Assembly (NCBI GenBank): GCA_007115705.1
Contig: QXEO01000144.1
Span: 186,001-250,000, forward strand
Direction: 5' to 3'
Length of the DNA: 64,000 nt
DNA from: Dactylis glomerata
Lineage: Eukaryota > Streptophyta > Magnoliopsida > Poales > Poaceae
Of this stretch, positions 31,814-42,715 are shown piece after piece. Under the pieces are notes generated by a model, which saw nothing but the letters and a program-made list of their open reading frames with translations, did no database searches and was not told the DNA's origin. Numbering within the stretch: the first letter of the stretch is position 1; the number at the start of each line of letters is the position of its first letter. A program made the position numbers and the translations under genes.

Positions 31814-32340
31814 CTGGGGGTGGATGATGTAGCCATGGTTGCATGCACACCGATGAATCGATGATTGATCATTTGATCTACCGATGCGGATCATTCGATC
31901 TGTCCCTCTCATGCAAAAGGGTTGCCATCCATGCATGAAGTATCTATCTATCTATCGATCCAGCCATAATTCCGTATACGCCAAATAATTGATGCATCCG
32001 TCTATCACGCGGGGCCAAATCAGCAGCTCTCTGAACAAGTGTCACAACAGGTAAGTGTACAGCACAGGTACACAAGAACAAGGAGGCGAAGAAGAAATCG
32101 GAGTTCGTGACCTGCGCATGCACGCTAGCAGATCCTTAATTTTCGTCCGAAAGCTCAGCTCAGCAAGCAGCGGTCGTGTAGCTAGGGCGCGCGACGACCG
32201 CAGGGATCATCGATCCCATCGAGCCACTCATCCTATGTGTGATGTGTCGTGCAGGTTAGCAGTGGCCAGCGACAATTAATTTTCCAGGCATCGTCACTTG
32301 TGCAGTCACGCCGTACGCACGCGTGGCCACGGAGAGCGCG

Positions 32341-32591
32341 ATCTCCTTTGGTTTGTGTTTTTTTTTTGGATGCGTCGACAAGCATAATAGCATAAAATCG
32401 TTACTTTTAGACTTAAAATTACAAAAAACTACCATTTTATTTGTTGGGAAAAAAAATCACCACATCGAGCCAAGATTATAGCAAAAAACACTAAGCCCAA
32501 ATTGATCACGAATTGACATGAAAACTGACGGGTGGATCCCACTTGTCAGGTCTCCCTCTCTCCCTATCCCGTTGACCGAGCCCACGGGACG
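32341..32591. other. Spacer between copies A and B
   Basis: About 250 bp of AT-rich DNA with no feature that I can support. Confidence 0.4.
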
Positions 32592-33596
32592 CTCAGTTGG
32601 CTAGGCAAAAGCACATGAAAATGAACTTTTAAATGGTAATTTCATCTGATCAAATGACGTAGCATTGTGGCTAGGGGTACCACGGGGGGTTCTATGGAGC
32701 ATTTAGTTACTCACCAACAAAAGCATTATAGTAAGTATAATATTTACTAAGCATGTCTCTCCGGCAGATATATATACAACTGATCTCATCGGTATGTAAG
32801 CCGGATAACGAAGGGAAAATGGGCAAGTATCTGGCTTCAACCAGGTACCCTCACGATGAAGAAAACCATATCCATTGCCCTTCAAAGAAAGAATGAAGCA
32901 AAAATCAGTTGCAGAGCTTTTCATAGAAATTAGTTAGCAAACAATGAGTCTAATCCAAACAATGATGATAAATAAGAAAGTATGCTCTATGATGGATAGT
33001 TTAGACTATTTGACTAGGATAATTTATCACATGGAGGATAATAATTTTTAATTGTAACTTCAAATTGAGGAAATATGTTTTTCTAATCTTGCACTCTGAG
33101 TAAATTCCACAACGACAATTTATCTGAATCTATCAATTCTATATCATCAGTTTGTTCTCTAGACTGAAGTGCTGCTTATATGGTGATTGCATCATCTATA
33201 TATTTGACTCCATATGGTAGCCATGAAAAGAGCAAAGAATGGAACTTTAAAGAGCTAGCTTGGTCGTTTGGTCTAGTTCTGTGTAGGGTTTTTGACTGTT
33301 GTTGTTTGAATTTAGTGATGTTGTCCACCAAGGGGAGGTTGTTATTTGTGTTGGAACATTTCTAATTTTCTATTTTCCTTTCATACATATCTAGCTAACA
33401 CACTCCGATGTCAATTAAATCCTAGGACTCATATTTTATTTACAAGTGAACCCCTGTTGTATCTGTATTGACCATATGTATGAATGAGTTTCTAATTATC
33501 TTGTGTTCATATGTCAAAATAATATTTGTATATGTATCATGCTTTTATTGAATCACCATAGTGCAATTTATAGAGAGCAAATATATTTATGTTAAG

Positions 33597-33973
33597 TGAC
33601 GAGGGTTAATCTCGGCAATGTCCTAGATGAAGGACTTAGGATTGGGGAAAAAGGGCGTTGGATTAACTCAAAGGTAAAAGGATCAGACAAACAAGGCGAA
33701 ACTTGATGTGTATTGAGACAAAGCTGGTATTACAAGCCTAATCTCGATGTGTCCCTGACCGGCCTCTCCTGACACTCTTTATAGGTGGCCAGGTCTCGAG
33801 GTTCCGGTCGGGTTCTATACAGATTCATTGAGCTATGACGGTTTACATAATGTTTCCTTATTCAAATACAACATACATCGGCTCCTATCTTGAGCCTATA
33901 TTTCTATGGGCCTTTACCCAAATATGTCCCAGGGGTACTAATGCCATGGGCCCTAGCACGCGTACCATTATCA
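33597..33973 (-). mobile_element. Solo LTR (377 bp) with TTAAG target duplication
   Basis: TTAAG flanks it at 33592-33596 and 33974-33978. It begins TGACGAGGG and ends TTATCA on the plus strand. On the minus strand it reads TGATAATGG...CTCGTCA with TATAAAGAGTG in promoter position, so that is the likely orientation. Copy C has the empty site (GCTAAGAAAGACATAAAAG). No internal domain is present, so it arose by LTR-LTR recombination. Confidence 0.9.
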
Positions 33974-33978
33974 TTAAG

Positions 33979-34491
33979 AAAGACATAAAAGAATGCATCT
34001 ACGTAGTTGCTCTGGAGACATGCAAGATACCTCTAAATGAACTACATAAATATCTCAAAATTAGAACAAAAAGTCATGACAAGGTATCTCTACATGACAA
34101 TATGTATGTGCGTACACAATGCCTTTATATTTATGAAGACTGAATAAAATGTCTCATTTAATATGTCTAAATTTGTAGAGATCAAACATTGCCACAACAA
34201 AATGCTTCTACTAATGTCAGGGACAAGGGAAATTGCTGCATGAAAATGTCTCTATACCTATACATACAAGTTCTAGTGTATCTTTAAAGTGACTCTATGT
34301 GTGTAGATACACAACTCAGTGGCTATATATATATAGATATTTCACAAAATGGCTTTATAGTCCAAGAGACACCACACGTAGTGACATTTTTGATACAGTG
34401 TGTAAAATGTCTCTACAACTAACTAACGGCTCTATAAGTTCTCCACGGAACCAAAAAAGTGCCTCTACGGGCTAGTAGTTCTCTTGTAGTG
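33979..34491. mobile_element. CACTA right-end remnant, copy B
   Basis: Ends GTTCTCTTGTAGTG at 34491 (CACTACAAGAGAAC on the other strand), preceded by repeated GT(C/G)TCTCTAC-type subterminal motifs. The matching remnant in copy C ends at 51469, so the element predates the duplication. No left end is seen. Confidence 0.6.
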
Positions 34492-34863
34492 TTCTTACCT
34501 AAGCCATCGGGTTGCAATGAAGAAACTGGCCAAAATTATATGAGATGCAATGTAAAATGACACATTAGGTAGCACATGGTGGTCGGCTAACTGGAGCTCA
34601 ATTTTTCTCCAGCTCCTTGTAGTTCGGGACATGCTAGAAGGCCTGAGTAGTGACGTGTGATCGATGTTAATCTGCGTAAAATTACACAAGAATTTATAAG
34701 TTGACTAAACGCCGTATATGTGCACGCGTGCATACAACTTGCAAGAAAGTCAAATGACAAGGGATGAGCTCATCTAATATGAATAGCAGATAGGGTTTTG
34801 CCTTTTGTCTTGGCGCGGAATTTCTTTTGTTGGCAGAAGGCTAGAAATCAACACTATAGCTAT

Positions 34864-35303
34864 AGTATTACCAACTTGTTAGGACAACTACAGCATGTCC
34901 TTGCGTACGTGTTGGCTCGAGTTAAAATCAACGGATAGCTACTAAGCTATATCCTGCACGGGGAACGGCTCTAACATGTATGGATTCGTCCTCCCTAGTA
35001 CAGCCAAGGAGTTAATCCACCGAGTCTTTACATCATCACACTATACGCAGATAGTTACTTGTTTGTCACTGGGACTTACAAATTAATGGTGAGTATTACC
35101 AACTTGTTAGGCCAACTACAGCATGTCCTTGTGTACGTTGGCTCGAGTTAAAATCAACGGATAGCTAGTAGCTATATCACACGCACGGAGACGGCTCTAA
35201 CATGTATAGATTCGTCCTCCCTAGTACAGCCAAGGAGTTAATCCACGGAGTGTTTACATCATCACACTATACGCAGATAGTTACTTGTTTGTCACTTGGA
35301 GTT
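34864..35303. repeat. 228-bp tandem duplication in copy B
   Basis: AGTATTACCAACTTGTTAGG starts at 34864 and again at 35092, and both units run to a GTTACTTGTTTGTCACT end. Copies A and C have a single unit, so the duplication is private to B. Confidence 0.9.
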
Positions 35304-35304
35304 A

Positions 35305-35462
35305 CTCCCTCCGTTCGGAAATATAAGATGTTTTAGCTTTGTGAAGCGAATGTATCTAGACATCTTTTAGTGTATAGGTTCGCTCGAATCTATACATTAA
35401 AAGATGTCTAGATACATTAGCTTCACAAAGCTAAAACATCTTATATTTCTAAACGGAGGGAG
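35305..35462. mobile_element. Stowaway MITE (158 bp)
   Basis: A hairpin from CTCCCTCCGTTCGG to CGGAGGGAG with TA at 35303-35304 and 35463-35464. It is nearly identical to the copy at 23582. Confidence 0.96.
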
Positions 35463-36414
35463 TACAAATTAACATACCTCTGACCAAATTGTCAAAGCTA
35501 GCTGCGGCTTTGAAGGCATAATACTCCTACAAAAGATCAACAATGCCCAATTTGTCAAAAGTGATTGTGGGATGGCGCGACGCAGCAGCCGGCCACGAAA
35601 TTATCGTAACTGCAAGACTATATCAATTTGTTGAGATGGAACTATATGTGAACTCCATCTGAACTGAAGAAAGGTAACTAGTAAAAGGCTTCACGCACGC
35701 ATGGGTCAAAGTTTTGAGCTGTAAACCTAATATACTTAGTTTACTGATGATTATTTTCTGTGTAGGTTGTAGTTAACTAGCTAGTGTGGTATCCCCAGCA
35801 AAAATAGCGTTTTAGTAAGAAAGTGCAAAAATAGCGTTTTGTAGGAGTAGTACACAACGTGTGACCGTGCGCACCGCATATGAATTTTGAAAGTGAAGTG
35901 TAAAATAAGTCTGGGAATATTCATTGCAAGCTGCAAGTTTTAAACTGCTGCATGCCGCGAACATTTTGACTTTTCTCGAGCACCATTTAGTAGGCGACCG
36001 GTAGCGGCAATTTAGACAAAATTAACCCAAACTTGAAACTATTTTAAAAAATAAACCTTCGCCGAAACTATTTCGAAAAAATAACCCTTTTTTGCGTCGC
36101 CACAGGGAGTGGCGAAGCAGATGGACGTGCGTCGCCAGGAGGAGTGGCGAAGCAGATAGTGCGTCGCCACTGAGAGTGGCGAAGCAGACTTGCGTGCTTC
36201 GCCACTGAGAGTGGCGAAGCAGAATTTTTTTTTTAGGTTTAGGAAAACCGCCCTAGCCCCGAGCTGGCCTCCTCCCTCACTTCCTCCCTCATCTCCAGCA
36301 AAGGCGGCTACTCTCTCTCCCTCACTTTAGGTTATGAAGTATGATGTGTTAGTAAATATTGGCATAGTTACTTATTAATTTTTTTACCTTATTGTTGTTA
36401 TACCAAAAATAGGT

Positions 36415-36815
36415 ATGGCAAGAATTGTTCATGTTTATCATGTTGACAAGGAAGCATATTTGAAAGGCATAGGTCAACTCAAGGTCACAAGGAGAACGAA
36501 GATGTTCAAAATGAGGCTTGGAGGAGAGTGAAGTAACAAGATGCGGCCAAGAAAGTGGAAGAAAGAAAGAGGGAGCTGAAAGAGGAAGCTGAAAAAGAGG
36601 AAGCGGAGCGGGAAAGGTGGCAGCAAATGCGACGGGAATGTATGATGTGGCAGGACAAGCAGCGCGCCAAAGTACTTAAAGAGAAGAGAGAACGAGAAGC
36701 GCGTGCGTTGAAGCAGCGCCAGGCTGTTTGGGCGGCGCACCTAGCAAGGGAGGACACAAGGATAAAGAGGGAGAAGAAGGAACTATTTGGGCATGTATTG
36801 AACTATTGCATGTGA
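36415..36815 (+). pseudogene. Gene fragment in the fold-back element: conserved N-terminus and coiled coil
   Basis: The ATG at 36415, just after an acceptor-like AAAAATAG, encodes MARIVHVYHVDKEAYLKGIG and KMFKMRLGGE, then hits TGA. Two frames over, DAAKKVEERKRELKEEAEK leads into a highly charged coiled coil with REALKQRQ-type repeats, ending HVLNYCM at 36815. A deletion or frameshift near 36,525-36,540 separates the two parts. The same N-terminus is encoded on the opposite arm at 37801. I do not recognise the protein. Confidence 0.55.
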
Positions 36816-36949
36816 ACATTGTCGTAATATTTGTGAACCTTGTTATTTCGAACTATGTGTGAACCTTGTGTGATCCCTGACATTTCAAACTATGTGTGAT
36901 GCTTGTGAACTATGTGTTGGTGCTGAATTTCTATAAAATTTTGAAATAA

Positions 36950-37290
36950 GCTCAAAATCAATATGCTAGCTAGAAATCATGCTCAAAATCAATATACAAG
37001 CTCGAAATCATATTCGACAAGCTCAAAATCAATATACAAGCTCGAAATCAATATACAAGCTCGAAATCAAGCTCATATCCTAGCAATATATCAAAACACA
37101 ATATCATATTGGACTAGATCATATATCCAAGCATCAAACTCACAATATCATATATCAAAATATCAGAACACAATATCATATATGAAAACATCAGAACACA
37201 ATATCATATATCAAAACATCAGAAATTCTAACAGAAGGACATATATCAAATTCGAGCACATGATCATATCCAAACATCAAGCTCATAGTT
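36950..37290. repeat. AT-rich degenerate minisatellite
   Basis: Repeated CTCAAAATCAATATACAAG and CTCGAAATC units, followed by four to five ACACAATATCATATAT(C/G)AAAA units. It forms the loop between the two coding fragments. Confidence 0.8.
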
Positions 37291-37387
37291 CAAATATTAC
37301 ATAGCCAAACATAGTGTCCGTCATACACAAGCACAAGTTCAAAATGAGATTACTAAATATGGCAAGTTCATATACCTAACTAAACAT

Positions 37388-37801
37388 CTACTTTCTTCCA
37401 CGCTTTCCTCCTTCCCTACGCGGAGCAATCTTCTTCCGTGCCTCCAACACGAAATTATCATCGTCGGAATCGGAGACTTCTTCCGTGACCACCTTCTTCT
37501 TTGTCTTCTCCTTGAAATCATGTGGTGTGTACTTGTCTCTATGCACACCTTTGTTCTTTCTCTTCGATGGTAGGGGATCCTCTTGTTCCTCTTCATCCTC
37601 TTGTTCCGGCGTGGATTCCTCATCCGCGGAGGCCGATATGGCCCGAGACTGGGACGGCGATGGCGTTGATGCAATCTTAGGATCACGGCAACCAAGAAGG
37701 TTTCCTAATATCCGTAACTTCTGGCCCTGACGCTATAAGAAGAAAATAATTGTCAAATATGCTTCCTTGTCAACATGATGAACATGAACAATTCTCGCCA
37801 T
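37388..37801 (-). pseudogene. Gene fragment in the fold-back element: same N-terminus and acidic/basic C-terminal exon
   Basis: On the minus strand ATG 37801 encodes MARIVHVHHVDKEAYLT, then a deleted intron ends with an acceptor TTCTTCTTATAG. The exon 37732-37388 encodes 114 residues without interruption: RQGQKLRILGNLLG, a serine/proline segment, an EDEEEQED acidic patch, lysine-rich patches and a RREGGKRGRK end before TAG. The charged, low-complexity tail could be nuclear, but no domain is recognisable. The open frame suggests a recent capture or recent activity. Confidence 0.5.
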
Positions 37802-37888
37802 ACCTATTTTTGGTATAACAACAATAAGGTAAAAAAATTAATAAGTAACTATGCCTAAATTTACTAACACATCATACTTCATAACAAG

Positions 37889-37990
37889 AAAACCCTAACC
37901 CTAACCCTAACATAATAAGAAAACCCTAACCCTAACCCTAACCCTACCATAACAACAAACCCTAACCTCACAAACCCTTACCCTAACCTA
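37889..37990. repeat. Interstitial CCCTAA-rich tract
   Basis: Two runs of ACCCTAACCCTAACCCTA separated by CATAATAAGA, then decayed CAAACCCTAACC units. The unit is mainly the 6-mer CCCTAA, not the plant telomere 7-mer CCCTAAA. It lies in the intron/leader of the minus-strand gene fragment. Confidence 0.9.
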
Positions 37991-39540
37991 CCAATCTACA
38001 CTCAACTACTTCATACACATCATACAAGCCAACATTGACCAAATTAACAAGAATCAATATTGCAATTTGGGTGAATCAATATTTCTAGGGTTTTCAAGAT
38101 TTGGGGATTCAAAACCAAATATACAAATTCCAATGGGTCAAATGAATGGCAAATGATGGAGAGTACCTTAGAAGACTTGGGGAAGGAGAAATCTACGGAG
38201 AAAAGCTTCGATTTGAGTGGTTTTGGGTGGGAGGATTGAGAGGGGGAGAGAGAGCAGCCGCCTTTGCTGGAGATGAGGGAGGAAGTGAGGGAGGAGGCCA
38301 GCTCGGGGCTAGGGCGGTTTTCCTAAACTTAAAAAAAAAAATTCTGCTTCGCCACTCTCAGTGGCGAAGCACGCAAGTCTGCTTCGCCACTCTCAGTGGC
38401 GACGCACTATCTGCTTCACCACTCCTCCTGGCGACGCACGTCCATCTGCTTCGCCACTCCCTGTGGCGACGCAAAAAAGGGTTATTTTTTCGAAATAGTT
38501 TCGGCGAAGGTTTATTTTTTAAAATAGTTTCAAGTTTGGGTTAATTTTGTCTAAAGCGTCCATGTGGCCTGTTGAATGTGCGGATAACTCCTGGGCGTCG
38601 TACGTGGCTAGCGGCAAGCTACAAATCCCGCACGTGCTAATTTGACATGCGTACTTTTTTATGCTTGTGAGGAGGAGGGACTAGTCACGCAGATAAGTAT
38701 TGTGAATACTGTACACTAGGATTTATGCACTTGTTAACTCGGCCAAAAGTCTGAACCAATGAAAAGAGATTACAGATACCTGAGAGAGGCTGAGACTCAG
38801 GGCGGGTGTGCAGACTATAGGTTGAGATGATTGAGCGCTCGTCGTCCTCGCCGTTGTACGCATGCATGTCTTCATGCAAGTGTATACACACAAGGTATAG
38901 GAGTAAACTTGAGCGTGCAAACAGCTAGTTAATTAGGGTTGCAATGCACACCGATGATTGATATTATGGACCTATCGATATGTCATATGTGGATCATTCT
39001 GATGCGTCCCCGTCGTGCAAAAGGTTACCCGTCCATGCATGCATGCATCCATCAATTCCGCATATATAGCGCCAAATTAATAGTTGATGCCTTGGACCAA
39101 TCTGGCGGGGCCAGATCAGCAAGTCATCAGTAACAAGTGTCAAAACAGGCAAGTGTACAGCACAGGTAAAGGTACACAAAAGAACGAGGAGAAGAAGAAA
39201 CAGGACTGTGCGAGAGCCTTTTCGTCGGAAAGCTCAGCTCAGCTGCCAGCGGCGCGCGACGACCAGACCACAGCCACAGGGATCATCGATCCCATCGATC
39301 GAGCCATTCATCCATCCTACTGTACTAGTATATATGTGCGTGCCATGCTGTCCATTTTCCAGGCCTCGTCACTTGGGCAGTCACGCCGGCCGTACGCACG
39401 CGTGGCCGGAGAGTGTTTTTCGGAAGTGTGGACGAGGTGGCTACAGGTAGGCGCGCGCGCCTTCCCGGCTAGAAATGCCTCGCGCTTTCGCATGGCTCTC
39501 CGAGTCTCTATTGTTTACACGCCAAGGAGAGTTAGTACTA

Positions 39541-40285
39541 ATTTATAGTTCTTTTAAGGTTATGTCTAGGGCTAAGTTAACTGAGCAGTGAGCACTAACT
39601 TAGTATTCAGTAAAATAACATCATCACATCTAAGTTGCAACTCATCACTAGCATGAATTATAAAGAAAATCTAACGGTTTAGGAGTTTTTATCCTTTTGT
39701 TTCATATGAGATTTCTGTTCTCGTTGAGCTCATCTTAGAACATCTGCGTTATCTTTTAACAGATATGCCGCTCTAGCCAAACTCCTCACCTGACAATGTT
39801 TTCTGCCCGGATCGGCCCAGTAAGACCGGTCCTTGGCGACAAAAGGAAGGGACTTGCCCCGCTTCCGACCCACGGAATAAGTAAAATAACGTATCAAACT
39901 GCTTATATTGCTCTCGGTGGTACACGATTACAAGAAGACACTCAAGGAAATAATAATTACAACGAGGTCCCATAAAAGTGCAAAGAGGCCCTTGAAAGTA
40001 ATTACAGAACGTGATCAAGTCCTTGGCCTCCATCTTGCTCCACTAGATCGAGCTGCTACCAAGGCCGGCGATCCACTCCACCACCGGGGGATTCACCACT
40101 TTGGACAAAGCGGTCGGAGCACATCGGCTCGAAAGTTGAAGCAGACGGGAGCGCTGCCCTACAGCTGTACAGTCCTGATGTCCTGTTCTACGTACGTAAC
40201 TTGAGTTATCTCCTTTTACTTTCAAAAATTGATCCCCTTTTCTGTTTTGACGTAGCTAGTGCTTAGATTAAGCTGATTATTGACG
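39541..40285. other. Unassigned 745-bp stretch in copy B
   Basis: No counterpart in copy C was found. The minus-strand frame at 39773-40033 has no motif; its base composition resembles LTR or leader DNA, but I cannot prove an element. Confidence 0.35.
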
Positions 40286-40976
40286 CACTACGGGAGTGAT
40301 TCAAGGTGCCGACGGTTGCCTGATGTGCCGACGGCTTTTTATCGGGGTCGTCGGCACAGAGCCACACCTCCTCAGGACCTCCAAGTGGCCGTCGGCACAG
40401 GCTAACCGTCGGCATAGACTAACCTGTGCCGACGGCCACCGGCGGCACAAGTTTGGCCATCGGCATAGATACAGCATGGCCGTCGGCACAGCCAAGACTG
40501 TCGGCACAGTCATTGCCCCGACATGGCTCAACACTGTGCCGACGGCCTGGCCGTCGGCCCAATCCTATGCCGACGGCTAAGCCGTCGGCACAGCTTTTTA
40601 TTTTTTTCTATATTTATATTCATTTATTTCTTAGTCCACTCCCGTCGGAATACTCTGCTAGCCAAGACATTCGTAATACTGCACACAGTACCTGAAACTT
40701 GTTCTGAACTTGTGCTCTCATTATCTCATCCTGTTTTTGGGTATTGAGTATGGACATATCTGAGATGAATATGTCAATTAGATAACGTGTAAGACAAAGG
40801 ATAAATTAATTAACAAACAGAAGCAGCGCATACATATGTGCGGGTATACGCAAAACTACTGAGGCACAAGATCGAGCAATATGATATCATGAATTCAGAT
40901 TATGTATGTCTGTAAGGGTGCGGTGGTCTAGCTGGTCACCGATCGATCAGGAATGCACGGGTATGGATAAGTGCGG

Positions 40977-42360
40977 AATTCCGCCTTAACAGTTAAAGTT
41001 TAGTGAAGAAATAACGTGTTGCGGATCTAAATATAATTTTTACAAAAAATCGGGAGCTTGCCTTATTACCGCTAAAGTGCAAAACCATCTCGGTTCCAGC
41101 GAAATAGGCAGGAGCTTGCACAAATTCCAAAATATACCTCTGAAGGTGTCGCAATGAAACGAGAGCTGATATGTGTATCCTAGATGGTCTATTATTTATG
41201 TGGGGTGTTCTTCCCAGCTTTCAATCTCGCGTTTCGGTAGCCGCTTCACAAAAAAACCCGATTTCGGCACTTTGAAAATAGAAAAAGCACTTTTCGTGGG
41301 AGGAAACAAAAATCAGCCTCCATGGTGTTCCTCGCCATCCCATGTGCCACTCGCGTGACTGATATGGCCTCGTTCCGACAAACTATGCCATGATCAAGGT
41401 CGAACCTAGCCCATTTAACCTAAAAGTCATGCAACCTCGAATGTGATAGGTCATTTATGTGAAGGGAATTTCTGGTAAACTACTTTTCTCAAGGTTTGAA
41501 TTTTTTCCCACATCTAGGTAACATAAAACAACGCCACGCAAAGGTGTCACATTTTTTGAATTTTTTTGAATTAGTTACGCCCGATTCGGGACCTGGGTGA
41601 AATGAGGACGCACAAGAACTCCCGCTCGCAGCCAGACGTTGCGGAGTCCCACCTTAACGATCAAAGTTTAGTGAAAAAATGACGTATTGCGGATCCAAAT
41701 ATAATTTTTGAACAAAATCAGAAGCTTGTGTTATTGCCACTAAAGTGCAAATCCAGCCCGGTTCCAGCAAAATCGGTAGGAGCTTGCGCAAAATTCAAAA
41801 TATACCTCCGAAGGTGTCACAACGAAATGAGAGCTGATATATGTATCCTAGATAGTCTATTATTTATGTGGGGTGTTCTTCCCAGCTTTCGATTTCGCGT
41901 TTCGGTAGCCGCTTCACAAAAAAACCCGATTTTGGCACTCTGAAAATAGAAAAGGCACTTTTTGTGGGAGGAAACAAAAATCGGTATCCGTGGGATTCGT
42001 TGTCATCCCAATGGCCACGCGTGTGTCTGATATGGTCTCATTCTGACAAACTATGCCATGATCGGGGATAAACCTAGCTCATTTGACCTAAAAGTCATGC
42101 TACCTCGAACGTGGTTGGTCATTTCTGTGAATGGACTTTCTTGTAAACTGCTTTTCTTAAGGTTTAAAATTTTTTCCCGTATCTAGGTGACATAAAATGA
42201 TGCCACACGAAAGTCTCACATTTTTTCGATTTTTTTTGAATTAGTTACGTCCAATTTGGGACCGCATGAACAGAAATCCGATTTCGGCACTCCAAAAATG
42301 GAAAATACACTTTTCATGGGACGAACAAAAAATCGGCCTCCGTGACGTTCCTTTCCATCC
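40977..42360. repeat. 668-bp tandem repeat inside the CACTA element (~2.1 units)
   Basis: AAAGTTTAGTGAA occurs at 40995 and 41663 with long flanking similarity (TGTGGGGTGTTCTTCCCAGC, CGCTTCACAAAAAAACCCGA). A third, partial unit near 42,270-42,360 keeps only the CCGATTTCGGCACT part. Confidence 0.88.
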
Positions 42361-42480
42361 CAATATCAAAAATCTCTATTTTTGATCTTTTTGAAAAATT
42401 TGATTTTTTTTTATTTTCTTTGATTTTTTTGATTTTTTTAAAAAAATTGCGAACTTTTAATTTTTTTTCAAAATTTTAAT

Positions 42481-42545
42481 AAACACATATACATACACAT
42501 ACATACCTACATATATACATATACATATACATATACATATGCACG
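42481..42545. repeat. (CATATA)n / (ACAT)n microsatellite
   Basis: Runs of ACATATACATATACATATAC followed by CGCACATAT. Confidence 0.9.
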
Positions 42546-42620
42546 CACATATTTACACTGCACACACATGGCTTAAGAGGATTGATATGATACTAATATC
42601 AATAAGGACCTAATAGCATA

Positions 42621-42715
42621 GGGATGCAGCTTATTCAAGTAGAACTTAGAAGTTAATCGTGCTGGGCTTGTAGCAATCTGAGGATGGGTGACCGACCGGG
42701 AAGTCATCGTTTCAA
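42621..42715 (+). other. 5S-rRNA-like sequence within the CACTA element
   Basis: GGGATGC at 42621 is followed, after a shortened 5' half, by AGAACTTAGAAGTTAATCGTGCT and AGGATGGGTGACCGACCGGGAAGTC. These align with the plant 5S rRNA 3' half, including the internal promoter A-box (AGTTAAGCGTGCT, here one change) and C-box (GGATGGGTGACC...GGGAAG). About 30 bases of the 5' half are missing or changed, so it is not a functional 5S gene. It could derive from a 5S-headed SINE or a captured 5S unit. Confidence 0.72.

Larger units (their letters stand above)
29330..32340 (+). repeat. Local duplication, copy A (partial)
   Basis: Shares ordered blocks with copies B and C: GTGACGTGTGATCGATGTTA (from about 29,365; 34,650; 51,638), AGTATTACCAACTT, CCAAGGAGTTAATCCA, GAATATTCATT, GCGGATAACTCCTG and CACTTG(T/G)GCAGTCACGCC. 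It corresponds to the right-hand two thirds of the unit. No coding sequence is conserved between copies. Boundaries are approximate. Confidence 0.75.
36011..38555. mobile_element. 2.5-kb fold-back element with gene fragments in both arms
   Basis: The ends are inverted: TTTAGACAAAATTAACCC at 36011 and its complement ending 38555. The left arm (to about 36,480) and right arm (from about 37,745) match each other over the terminal ~310 bp and again around the ATG exon; the left arm lacks about 400 bp present in the right. Both arms carry four short palindromic units of GCTTCGCCACT...AGTGGCGAAGC type. I could not find a target duplication. Copies A and C lack it. It may be a MULE or fold-back class element. 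Confidence 0.8.

Noticed and set aside
37889..37990. True telomere fusion site
   Set aside because: The tract is short, degenerate, of the 6-mer type, and inside a transposon arm.
39084..39548. 154-codon frame in copy B as a gene shared by the duplicated copies
   Set aside because: The matching frames in copies A and C are different in phase and interrupted, so protein coding is not conserved.
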